A stretch of 12,480 nt of DNA from Coriobacteriaceae bacterium (GTDB taxonomy: Bacteria > Actinomycetota > Coriobacteriia > Coriobacteriales > Eggerthellaceae), in assembly GCA_004555335.1 (NCBI GenBank), contig SFII01000029.1:1-12480 (forward strand). The letters run 5' to 3'. The position numbers and the translations under genes were made by a program. The notes beneath the pieces were generated by a model, which saw only the letters and a list, made by a program, of their open reading frames with translations, was not told the origin of the DNA and did no database searches. Shown here piece by piece: positions 6,388 through 12,480 of the stretch. Position 1 is the stretch's first letter, and each line of letters starts with the position of its first letter.

Positions 6388-7488
6388 CTACAGAAGAGGT
6401 TCGATCGGAATGCTGATGGTCAATTTTCCCTTGCAGATCTTGGTCTCGACTTCCACATCGGATTCCAGGTAATAGGCCCTGGCCAGTTCGTTGAAGGCTT
6501 TCTTAACCGACGTGCAGAATCTGCTTCGATCTTCTTCGGACATGCGTATTGTCGCAGTGTCTTTTTTGCAAAGGTGTTCGAGAGTGAAGGCCTCGTTGTG
6601 AGTTCCGCCCTTCCCTGCCTTCTTGTTTATTGGGGAAGATATCTTTTTGAAAGCGTCGATAGCAGGAGAAATCTCCCCATTCATGATCCTTCGGGCAGTG
6701 CGGGCGGAAAGTGGAAGCCCAAGTGTTTCGGCGATTCGGGAGAATTCTTCGGGGGTGGCTGCTAGAGCTATGCGATCGCACACGTCGAACTCATCCGGAT
6801 CGTGTGAGAAGACCATTTCGGATTGGGTGAGGCTGTCTTTAGCATGGAGCCAGAGCGCACAAGCGATTTCTGCTGGTGAGCCATAGAAGACGTCGCAATC
6901 CCTGCGTTCTATATAGGCGAATTCCAATACCGTCCTGTTGATGTTCTTGGGCCCGCGAACGGTTACCGTTCCAGTGTCGTCTTTCGAGAAGACCGGGAAT
7001 GTGCTCTGATCGCGTTTCTCTCCCAACTTGGTGGTAGATGCCTCGACGTGAATGGAGGTGCCGCCATGCAGCTTGCTGCACATAACTTCTGCCCTGTCGG
7101 CATTGGTTTTGATTGCGAAAAGCGCCATTCCCCTACCATGGACGCCCCACAAGTCCATACGCATGGTGTCGAGCTTGCTTGTAACGCGCGCTTCGAAGAT
7201 GCGGGAAAGCATGCTTGCAGGAACACCGCAACCGTCGTCGAGAATCGTGATATTGCGAACTTCGCCTTCCTTCCAGCTGGCAACATAGATCCGCTTCGCT
7301 TGGGCATCTCGGGAATTGCGGAGCATCTCGATGACGATGTCCTCGCTCTTGCGAACGTCATGTTTTGCTTGGCGGCGCTCTGCCTCTTCGCTCCGTAAAC
7401 GAACGAAGCCATCCCCGAAGTCTTGTTCGACTCGGAGATGGCTTTCGCCGGTTACCTTTTCTATGAATTGCTGAAGGCTATCGGTCAT
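6388..7488 (-). CDS. GHKL-family ATPase of unknown function, coupled to rny
   Basis: The N-terminal third is a GHKL (gyrase, Hsp90, histidine kinase, MutL) ATP-binding domain. The N-box is EMLRNSRDAQ (54-63, with Glu54, Asn58 and Asp61), the G1 box is ILDDGCGVP (82-90), and the lid region is LWGVHGRGMALF (113-124). Glu54 sits where gyrase, Hsp90 and MutL carry the catalytic base, so hydrolysis rather than phosphotransfer is expected. No HisKA dimerisation helix, membrane segment or receiver domain is present. The remaining 220 residues match nothing I recognise, and the MutL endonuclease motif is absent. ATG 7488 lies 11 bases after the rny stop, with GTAGG in front, so it should be co-transcribed with RNase Y. 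Candidate roles are an RNA- or DNA-linked chaperone or clamp; this is inference. It occupies the position that ymdB has in Bacillus. Confidence 0.85.
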   Translation of the reverse strand: MTDSLQQFIEKVTGESHLRVEQDFGDGFVRLRSEEAERRQAKHDVRKSEDIVIEMLRNSRDAQAKRIYVASWKEGEVRNITILDDGCGVPASMLSRIFEARVTSKLDTMRMDLWGVHGRGMALFAIKTNADRAEVMCSKLHGGTSIHVEASTTKLGEKRDQSTFPVFSKDDTGTVTVRGPKNINRTVLEFAYIERRDCDVFYGSPAEIACALWLHAKDSLTQSEMVFSHDPDEFDVCDRIALAATPEEFSRIAETLGLPLSARTARRIMNGEISPAIDAFKKISSPINKKAGKGGTHNEAFTLEHLCKKDTATIRMSEEDRSRFCTSVKKAFNELARAYYLESDVEVETKICKGKLTISIPIEPLL

Positions 7489-7499
7489 GGACCTACGGT

Positions 7500-9071
7500 T
7501 TATTTGGCGACGCCGATTGCACGGCTTTCGCGGATAACGACGACCTTGACCTGTCCAGGATATTGCATTTCATTTTCAATGCGAGAGGCGATATCGTGGG
7601 CCAGAACCACAGTCTGGGCTTCGTCGACTACTTCGGGTTCGACCATGACGCGAACCTCGCGGCCTGCCTGGATGGCGTAGGTGCGTTCGACGCCCTTGTA
7701 AGAGTTTGCGATCTCTTCCAGCTTCTCAAGACGCTTGATATACGCATCAAGGGTTTCCTTGCGGGCGCCGGGACGTGCTGCGGAAACCGCGTCGGCAGCC
7801 TGAACCAGAACGTCCAAGACACTGTTGGGGTCGGTATCGTTATGGTGTGCTTCAATCGCATGCACGATTTCGGGGCGCTCGCCGAACCTGCGGGCAAGGT
7901 CGGCACCGATGACCGCGTGGCTGCCTTCGACTTCCTGGTCGACTGCCTTGCCGATGTCATGGAGCAGGCCGGCGCGCTTTGCGGGAATGGGATCCAATCC
8001 AAGCTCGGAAGCCATGACGCCTGCGAGATAGCAGACTTCCAGGGAGTGGTTCAGTACGTTCTGGCCGTAGCTGGTGCGATACAGCAAGCGGCCGAGGGTG
8101 TATACCAACTCAGGGTGCAGATCGTGGATGCCGGCATCGAAGGTTGCCTGCTCGCCAGCTTCGCGTACCTTCTGGGTAACATAGGCTTCGGCTTTCTTGA
8201 ACATTTCCTCGATGCGGGCGGGATGGATTCGACCGTCGGCAATGAGGTTTTCCATGGTGACACGGCCGATTTCGCGGCGTACAGGGTCGAAGCAGCTGAC
8301 GGTAACGCACTCGGGGGTGTCATCGATGATCAGATTGGTGCCGGTGAGCTGTTCGAAGGAGCGGATGTTGCGTCCTTCGCGGCCGATAATGCGGCCCTTC
8401 AGGTCGTCGGAAGGAATCTGGATGGTGGTTACCGTGACCTCTGCGGCATGATCTGCTGCGACGCGCTGAATCGCAAGGGAGAGGATCTCGCGTGCATTCT
8501 TGTCGGCTTCGGCCTTGGTACGAAGTTCGGACTCGCGGATAATCGCTGCAGATTCGTGGGCTACCTGGTCCTTCAGGGTGCTCAGCAGCTCGGCCTTCGC
8601 CTCTTCGGAAGTAAGGCCTGCGACCTGTTCGAGCTTCTGATTGATTTCGTTGTTGCGGGCTTCAACCGCTTCCTGGGACTTGCGCAGGCGCTTTTCGCCT
8701 TCCTGCAAGTCGCGATTACGCTTGTCGACCTGACCCTGCATGCTGGAAAGCTGGTGCTCGCGGTTGTCGAGCATCTCCCCGCGATGATCCAGGTTCTTCT
8801 CGCGCTTGTTCAGTCGTTCTTCATTTGCGCGAACTTCCTTCAAGCGCTGCTCGCGCTCTTCTTCGATGGACTGGCGCATCTGGAGGGCCTGGTCCTTTGC
8901 CTCGACAGCTGCCTCATGCTTGATGGTTTCGGCTTGAAGCTTGGCGGTGTCGATAAGAGACTGGGCTTCCTGTTCTTTCTGCTGGTGAGCCTTCTTTCCT
9001 AACAGATGATTGATCAAAAAGCCGATCGCAACACCTGCCGCAAGGCCGCAAATCACATAAACGATAGTCAT
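7500..9071 (-). CDS. rny: Ribonuclease Y
   Basis: RNase Y is a membrane-anchored endoribonuclease that starts mRNA decay in many Gram-positive bacteria. All four parts are visible. An N-terminal membrane helix covers residues 3-24 (VYVICGLAAGVAIGFLINHL). A long charged coiled coil covers about 28-200. The KH RNA-binding domain has GRIIGREGRNIRSFE (226-240). The HD phosphohydrolase domain has His342, the His371-Asp372 pair in LLHDIGKAVDQE, His409-His410 and Asp427. The length of 523 matches B. subtilis Rny (520). ATG 9071 is preceded by AAGGGG. Directly upstream lies an intrinsic terminator whose T-run ends about 35 bases before the start codon, too close for a separate promoter to fit, so expression may depend on readthrough. 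The GHKL ATPase gene follows after 11 bases. Confidence 0.98.
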   Translation of the reverse strand: MTIVYVICGLAAGVAIGFLINHLLGKKAHQQKEQEAQSLIDTAKLQAETIKHEAAVEAKDQALQMRQSIEEEREQRLKEVRANEERLNKREKNLDHRGEMLDNREHQLSSMQGQVDKRNRDLQEGEKRLRKSQEAVEARNNEINQKLEQVAGLTSEEAKAELLSTLKDQVAHESAAIIRESELRTKAEADKNAREILSLAIQRVAADHAAEVTVTTIQIPSDDLKGRIIGREGRNIRSFEQLTGTNLIIDDTPECVTVSCFDPVRREIGRVTMENLIADGRIHPARIEEMFKKAEAYVTQKVREAGEQATFDAGIHDLHPELVYTLGRLLYRTSYGQNVLNHSLEVCYLAGVMASELGLDPIPAKRAGLLHDIGKAVDQEVEGSHAVIGADLARRFGERPEIVHAIEAHHNDTDPNSVLDVLVQAADAVSAARPGARKETLDAYIKRLEKLEEIANSYKGVERTYAIQAGREVRVMVEPEVVDEAQTVVLAHDIASRIENEMQYPGQVKVVVIRESRAIGVAK

Positions 9072-9112
9072 GCATACCCCTTAGCAATTGGTCGGTAACG
9101 TCTTTGGGCATG

Positions 9113-9143
9113 AAAAAAGCCCCTTGTGTGCAAAACAATGGGC
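9113..9143 (-). terminator. Intrinsic terminator just upstream of rny
   Basis: On the minus strand GCCCATTGT (9143-9135) pairs with ACAAGGGGC (9127-9119), eight of nine positions, around a 7-base loop, followed at once by six T (9118-9113). It ends 41 bases before the rny start codon. It lies about 270 bases after the preceding gene's stop, so it may act in the rny leader rather than at that gene's end. Confidence 0.75.
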
Positions 9144-9194
9144 ATGAGAAGGCGCAATACGCCTAAGAATAAGAATATTGAATTCTATTTATTC

Positions 9195-9216
9195 AAAAAC
9201 CCCATATAGGGTATGG
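9195..9216 (-). terminator. Possible terminator of the cytochrome b-like gene
   Basis: On the minus strand CCATA and TATGG pair around CCCTA, then GG and five T follow. The stem has only five pairs (a shifted alternative pairs ACCC with GGGT), so it is a weaker candidate than the one at 9113-9143. It lies about 200 bases after the stop codon. Confidence 0.35.
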
Positions 9217-9414
9217 CATTCTCATGCGAACACAATAATATGCGAATTCCTGCATATCCGCGGCAGAAACTTCAAAAGTTCCACTAATGGGTTACCTAAC
9301 TGAAGGAAGTCCTGATGAATCAATGAAATGACAGCTTCTAGAACCAGGTATCAAGGTGTTCCGGGGGGCTCGGATATCAGTGCCTTTACAGATAATCCAC
9401 AGAATGCCATATCG

Positions 9415-10305
9415 CTAAATCAGCCCCGCCTGGTAGGGTCTGCTGCATCGAGGTGCCGATAAGGGGCATTGCTTCGGACAGAGGGGGCAGATGCCGTTTG
9501 ACCCATCTGCGTGCTCGGAACCCTCGTTGGGCGAAGGGGTTTCCTGAGGTTGGGGGGATTCTGCTTCAGGCGATGAATCATCGGTTCGGTCGGTCGAGCT
9601 GTTTCCAGATTCACTTTTCGGGGCGCCTTCATTAGGGCTGTCGTCCCCTATTGATCTTTCTCCGGGCGCTGGATCTGCGTCAGAGGAGCTATCGGCATTC
9701 GATGCGTCCTGGGAAGAGGCGTCATTCTGTTCGTCCAATGATTCGAAGCTCTTGTTGATTCGGCTTATAGATTCAGAGGCATTGGAGCAAAGAACCGCAA
9801 TTGCAACACCTGCGAGCGCTCCGATGCTAACGCTTATCGCATAACGTCGCTCGGGGTTGTAGGGAATCTTGAAGCAGTTGAAGATCATGGCCCAATGCAC
9901 GGCAATATGAATGATGGTTAGCATGCAAATGGCATACGCGCTTGCAGAATGGACGCAGGTCCAGAATCCCGAATTGTTGAGCTGCGCCAAAGGTAACCCT
10001 GCATCGTGAAGAATGGTGCTGATAATCAGGGAACTCACCACCATGGCTGCAAATGCAGCGAATAGCACAAGGGAAATGAGCGCCTTGACCAAATTGAGCT
10101 TTCTGAGCCTGTTCGATCGTGCTCCTCGACAGGCAGCGCGGATCCATTTGCGCTCGAGTGCCAGATGCGCAATAAGCAGAATGACAAGCGAAAACCCCAA
10201 GATCTCATGCACGAAAATGCCGGTCACTTGTATCAACATCTCAGCAATGATGATCGCACCGAGAACGGCATCAAGGAAAAGCCGTATTTTCAGCTTCCTC
10301 ATCAT
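9415..10305 (-). CDS. DUF4405/cytochrome b-like membrane protein with cysteine-rich tail
   Basis: Five membrane helices are predicted: about 9-31, 35-52, 71-97, 116-142 and 155-173. Histidines at 33, 47, 119, 133 and 137 lie in or near helices 1-2 and 4, as in DUF4405 and other b-type cytochromes that bind haem between helices. Arg/Lys-rich loops (52-69, 146-154) face the cytoplasm, which puts the C-terminus outside. After helix 5 comes an acidic Ser/Asp/Pro-rich stretch of about 95 residues (176-270), surely unstructured, ending in GICPLCPKQCPLSAPRC with Cys273, Cys276, Cys280 and Cys287. This suggests electron transfer at the membrane, with the tail perhaps binding a metal or cofactor. AGGAGG lies two bases before ATG 10305 and five before the next ATG (10302), so 10302 may be the true start. 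It interrupts the recA-rny neighbourhood. Fold is likely; redox partner is unknown. Confidence 0.8.
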   Translation of the reverse strand: MMRKLKIRLFLDAVLGAIIIAEMLIQVTGIFVHEILGFSLVILLIAHLALERKWIRAACRGARSNRLRKLNLVKALISLVLFAAFAAMVVSSLIISTILHDAGLPLAQLNNSGFWTCVHSASAYAICMLTIIHIAVHWAMIFNCFKIPYNPERRYAISVSIGALAGVAIAVLCSNASESISRINKSFESLDEQNDASSQDASNADSSSDADPAPGERSIGDDSPNEGAPKSESGNSSTDRTDDSSPEAESPQPQETPSPNEGSEHADGSNGICPLCPKQCPLSAPRCSRPYQAGLI

Positions 10306-10332
10306 GACCTCCTCTCAGTAGCTCGGGCAGCC

Positions 10333-10361
10333 ATTATACGGAATCAAGCTGAATGACGGCT
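10333..10361 (-). promoter_or_regulatory. Candidate promoter of the cytochrome b-like gene
   Basis: A perfect TATAAT is read on the minus strand at 10338-10333, 28 bases before the start codon, which leaves a leader of about 20 bases carrying the strong ribosome binding site. The -35 region at the right distance (AGCCGT, 10361-10356) is a poor match, so the promoter may need an activator. Confidence 0.45.
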
Positions 10362-10449
10362 TGAAGAAGATGCCTAGAGGGGTTTGACGTGAATTTCGAT
10401 ACCTTTCAACCATTCGAACACCCATTGATGGAATGCAAAGCGACATTTT

Positions 10450-10494
10450 GAAAAACCCGAACCATCAATATGGATGCGGGTGGAAATTTCGGGT
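10450..10494 (-). terminator. Probable terminator of recA-recX
   Basis: On the minus strand ACCCG (10481-10477) pairs with CGGGT (10459-10455), with an inner CCAT/ATGG stem, and the 3' arm runs into five T. A second, mutually exclusive pairing joins ACCCGAA (10494-10488) to TTCGGGT (10461-10455), ending at the same T-run. It lies about 110-150 bases after the recX stop. Confidence 0.55.
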
Positions 10495-10537
10495 AACCAA
10501 CATTGAATGAAAGTGATGGCTTCCGTAGCGAATAGCA

Positions 10538-10558
10538 GAACCCCACAATGTGGGGTTC
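10538..10558. repeat. Perfect inverted repeat downstream of recX
   Basis: GAACCCCAC and GTGGGGTTC are perfectly complementary over nine bases around AAT. It is 44 bases after the recX stop. Neither strand has a T-run next to it, so it is not a classic intrinsic terminator; an mRNA 3' stabilising hairpin or a protein-binding palindrome are alternatives. Confidence 0.6.
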
Positions 10559-10601
10559 ATTACCAATAGCTATGATCAAGACAACCGATGAGATGGCTAT
10601 C

Positions 10602-11267
10602 TTAGTCCCAGATGCCGGAATCTTTCATCCAACTCCGTGCGGCTTCACGGGCGACTGAAGCGGAATACCCCCGTTGCGCGAGCTTTCGATAGGCACTCGC
10701 ATACAAGTCTTTCGCACGGGGAGGATGCGTCTGAAGGAAGCTGATCGCCGATTCTAGTTGATCGCATTCGGAAAGCCCGTATTCAGAAGGCCATCCCTCA
10801 AGGCATTCCACATCGAAGCCGTGTTTTACGGAAAGTTCGCGCTGAATCCAAACACGGCCCTTCCCCGCCGCAACCTTCGTTCTTACGAAGCAATCGGCAA
10901 AACGAGCATCATCGACAAGTCCGCATTCGGTTGCACGGTCGATTGCCGCTTGGACTTCTGCTGGGGAATATCCATCCTTCAGCAGGCGGTCGTTAAGCTC
11001 AGCGCAAGAACGATCGCGAACAGAGCACAAGTGGACAAGTGTGGAAAACGCCGGCTTCTTGGACTTCTCGGGTATTTCGCTTATGCAGGAGTTACCATTT
11101 TCGTAGGAGTCGAGATTTCCCTGCTTGCTCTTAGGATAGTTTTCTGTGCTTCTTCCCTGGCGACACTTGGAATATTGCTTCCGACGTGGCCTTGCGCGAC
11201 CCTCGTCAGGATCGAACGAGGATACAGAACGAGAGACCTGCTCGCTTCCGTTGGTATAGCAAGGCAT
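10602..11267 (-). CDS. recX: Regulatory protein RecX
   Basis: RecX binds RecA filaments and limits their extension and activity. Family features are in the last 150 residues: three-helix repeats with FSTLVHLCSVRDRSCAELND (74-93), RATECGLVDDARFADCFVRT, and the C-terminal YRKLAQRGYSASVAREAARS. The sequence after QRELSVKHGFD fits the second repeat. The first 72 residues are a polar, basic, low-complexity extension without counterpart in short RecX proteins such as that of E. coli (166 residues). The ATG is two bases after the recA stop codon and only a weak purine-rich AAGAAG stretch within the recA end precedes it, so translation is probably coupled to recA. It shares the recA SOS promoter. No later in-frame start with a good binding site was seen, so the long form is kept, with some doubt. 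Confidence 0.9.
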   Translation of the reverse strand: MPCYTNGSEQVSRSVSSFDPDEGRARPRRKQYSKCRQGRSTENYPKSKQGNLDSYENGNSCISEIPEKSKKPAFSTLVHLCSVRDRSCAELNDRLLKDGYSPAEVQAAIDRATECGLVDDARFADCFVRTKVAAGKGRVWIQRELSVKHGFDVECLEGWPSEYGLSECDQLESAISFLQTHPPRAKDLYASAYRKLAQRGYSASVAREAARSWMKDSGIWD

Positions 11268-11269
11268 TG

Positions 11270-12337
11270 CTACTTCTTACCCTTGCCGGGCTTGGGCGCC
11301 GGGGTGAGTTCGGAACCTTCGGTCTGATTATCGGAATCGACGACCATATCGTATTCTTCGCGAACCTTCGCTTCTAATTCATCGCGAAGCTCCGGATTGT
11401 TCTTCAGGGTCTGCTTTGCGGCTTCACGCCCTTGGCCAAGGCGTTCTTCCCCGTAGGTATACCAAGCACCGCTCTTTTTTGCGATACCGCATTCGACCGC
11501 CATATCCAGGATACAACCGATTTTGGAGATGCCTTCGCCATAGATAAGATCGAATTCTGCCTGACGGAAGGGAGGGGCAACCTTGTTCTTTACAACCTTG
11601 GCGCGCACACGATTACCGACCGTTTCACCGTTGATCTTCACGTAGTCGCACTTACGGACGTCGATGCGCACGCTACTGAAGAACTTGAGCGCACGGCCAC
11701 CCGGAGTGGTTTCCGGATTACCGAACATGACACCGATTTTTTCACGCAATTGGTTGATGAAGATGCAGGTGGTATTCGACTTGGACAGGGAACCTGCAAG
11801 CTTGCGGAGCGCCTGGCTCATAAGTCGTGCTTGAAGACCAACGGTGGTTTCGCCGATTTCGCCTTCGATTTCGGCTCGGGGCGTCAGTGCAGCAACCGAG
11901 TCGATAACCACGCAATCGATAGCTCCGCTTCGAACGAGCATGTCGCAGATTTCCAGTGCCTGCTCGCCGGTGTCGGGCTGACTGATCAAGACGTCATCGA
12001 TGTCTACCCCCAATCGAGCGGCATATACGGGATCGAGCGCATGCTCCGCGTCGATGAAAGCAACGATGCCACCCAAGGCCTGCGCTTCTGCAAGAATATG
12101 AAGCGCCAAGGTGGTTTTACCGCTTGATTCGGGGCCGTAGATTTCGACGATACGGCCACGGGGAACGCCGCCGATACCCAAGGCGGCGTCGAGTGCCAAA
12201 GCACCGGTAGGAATGACCCCTATCTCCAATTTCTCGCTATTTTCTCCAAGACGCATAATCGAACCGCGACCGAATTTCTGTTCGATCTGATCGGTTGTCA
12301 GTTTGAGCATCTTTTCCTTTTCAGCAGACTGGGCCAT
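11270..12337 (-). CDS. recA: Recombinase RecA
   Basis: RecA forms ATP-dependent filaments on single-stranded DNA, drives strand exchange and triggers LexA self-cleavage in the SOS response. All key motifs are present. They are Walker A GPESSGKT (68-75), IDAEHALDP with the catalytic Glu98 (95-103), Walker B VVIDS (143-147), and loop L2 from NQLREKIGVMFGNPE through TTPGGRALKFF (195-220). The C-terminus is acidic then Lys-rich (PAPKPGKGKK). I chose ATG 12337 (355 residues) because AAAGGAGA lies four bases upstream. The in-frame ATG at 12355 would put that binding site inside the gene and add six unusual residues. recX follows at once. An overlapping LexA-type box and strong promoter lie upstream, so damage induction is expected. 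Confidence 0.99.
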   Translation of the reverse strand: MAQSAEKEKMLKLTTDQIEQKFGRGSIMRLGENSEKLEIGVIPTGALALDAALGIGGVPRGRIVEIYGPESSGKTTLALHILAEAQALGGIVAFIDAEHALDPVYAARLGVDIDDVLISQPDTGEQALEICDMLVRSGAIDCVVIDSVAALTPRAEIEGEIGETTVGLQARLMSQALRKLAGSLSKSNTTCIFINQLREKIGVMFGNPETTPGGRALKFFSSVRIDVRKCDYVKINGETVGNRVRAKVVKNKVAPPFRQAEFDLIYGEGISKIGCILDMAVECGIAKKSGAWYTYGEERLGQGREAAKQTLKNNPELRDELEAKVREEYDMVVDSDNQTEGSELTPAPKPGKGKK

Positions 12338-12370
12338 TGCTTCTCCTTTAATCAATGAATTGCAAAACCA

Positions 12371-12398
12371 ATTATACGAACAGATGTTTGTTAGTCAA
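12371..12398 (-). promoter_or_regulatory. recA promoter
   Basis: On the minus strand TTGACT (12398-12393) and TATAAT (12376-12371) are 16 bases apart, matching five and six of six consensus positions. The spacer is filled by the SOS box. The transcript would start near 12364, giving a leader of about 27 bases with the AAAGGAGA site. Confidence 0.85.
12377..12390. promoter_or_regulatory. LexA-binding SOS box
   Basis: CGAACAGATGTTTG fits the Gram-positive/actinobacterial LexA box, whose core is GAAC-N4-GTTC, with one base changed (GTTT). The flanking A12376 and T12391 extend the dyad. It lies wholly between the -35 and -10 boxes, where bound LexA would block RNA polymerase. Confidence 0.85.
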
Positions 12399-12480
12399 TA
12401 ATCCAAATCGACAGGTCCAGAATAAACAAGCGACCTTACGAAAGTCCGGCAAATAGAATGCCAAAAACTATCGAAAGGTC
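12399..12480. other. Non-coding sequence beyond the recA promoter
   Basis: No gene, start site or convincing terminator is seen in the last 82 bases. A six-base inverted repeat (GACCTT near 12432 and AAGGTC at the edge) is too short and far apart to interpret. The gene upstream of recA lies outside the window. Confidence 0.4.

Larger units (their letters stand above)
9072..9414. other. Non-coding gap upstream of rny with tandem hairpins
   Basis: No credible gene is seen on either strand in these 343 bases; the longest short frames lack ribosome binding sites. Read toward rny, it holds four hairpins in order: GGAACTT/AAGTTTC with a TTG loop (9282-9266), CCATA/TATGG followed by five T (9216-9195), AGGCG/CGCCT (9164-9150, written on the plus strand) and the strong terminator at 9143-9113. 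The rny promoter must lie here or overlap the terminator. The best box pair I found, TTGAAT and TCTTAT 16 bases apart near 9196-9169, is weak. A structured leader or a small RNA are both possible. Confidence 0.5.

Noticed and set aside
6388..7488. Call as MutL or a sensor histidine kinase
   Set aside because: It shares only the GHKL ATP site. No MutL C-terminal domain, HisKA helix, phosphorylatable His motif or membrane segment is visible.
7563..9002. Long plus-strand open frame of 479 codons
   Set aside because: It is wholly antisense to rny, with repetitive hydrophobic composition mirroring the coiled-coil codons.
9112..9168. Small plus-strand frame beginning MKKAPCVQNN
   Set aside because: Only 18 codons, no ribosome binding site, and its start is formed by the terminator A-tract.
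9184..9258. Minus-strand 20-codon frame (MQEFAYYCVRM...) as a leader peptide for attenuation
   Set aside because: It overlaps the weak hairpin at 9195-9216, but no ribosome binding site or run of regulatory codons is present.
9240..9300. T-box riboswitch-like sequence (GTGGAAC ... GCCGCGG on the minus strand)
   Set aside because: The order and spacing do not fit the T-box core, and rny is not an amino-acid or tRNA synthetase gene.

Overview
The window is ordinary chromosomal bacterial DNA of moderate GC content. It reads most naturally as an actinobacterium of the class Coriobacteriia, perhaps an Eggerthellaceae-like gut or rumen anaerobe. That placement is an inference from protein style and gene order: recA-recX, RNase Y, a SpoVS-family protein, miaB and miaA sit close together, and there is a five-helix cytochrome b-like (DUF4405-type) protein with a cysteine tail. 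The order recA - rny - (one gene) - spoVS - ... - miaB recalls the Bacillus subtilis recA-rny-ymdB-spoVS-tdh-kbl-miaB region, so this is an old conserved neighbourhood with lineage-specific insertions.

Layout, left to right. Plus strand: the 3' end of an unrecognised gene (1-368) closed by a strong hairpin terminator; then a macro-domain protein with a C-terminal helix-turn-helix-like region (486-1628); then a TerY-like von Willebrand A protein (1739-2446). This pair meets, stop codon against stop codon, a minus-strand class I glutamine-amidotransferase-like hydrolase (2443-3492). All remaining genes are on the minus strand. Read in their own direction from the right edge they are: recA and recX under a textbook SOS promoter (LexA-type box inside the -35/-10 spacer); a hairpin-rich gap with an intrinsic terminator; the DUF4405-like membrane protein; a 343-base non-coding gap with several hairpins and an intrinsic terminator just before rny; rny with a closely coupled GHKL ATPase gene; a well-formed promoter with an adjacent dyad; then spoVS, miaB and miaA at operon spacing; and finally the hydrolase.

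Functional themes: DNA repair (recA, recX), RNA turnover (rny), tRNA A37 modification in two consecutive steps encoded in pathway-reversed order (miaB then miaA), and a putative ADP-ribose-sensing/VWA pair of unknown role. The most interesting items are the uncharacterised GHKL ATPase tied to RNase Y, the terminator-ended structured leader in front of rny, the macro-HTH/VWA pair with a dyad between its genes, and the cytochrome b-like protein whose predicted external tail carries four cysteines. I see no CRISPR array, transposase, phage gene, tRNA or rRNA.
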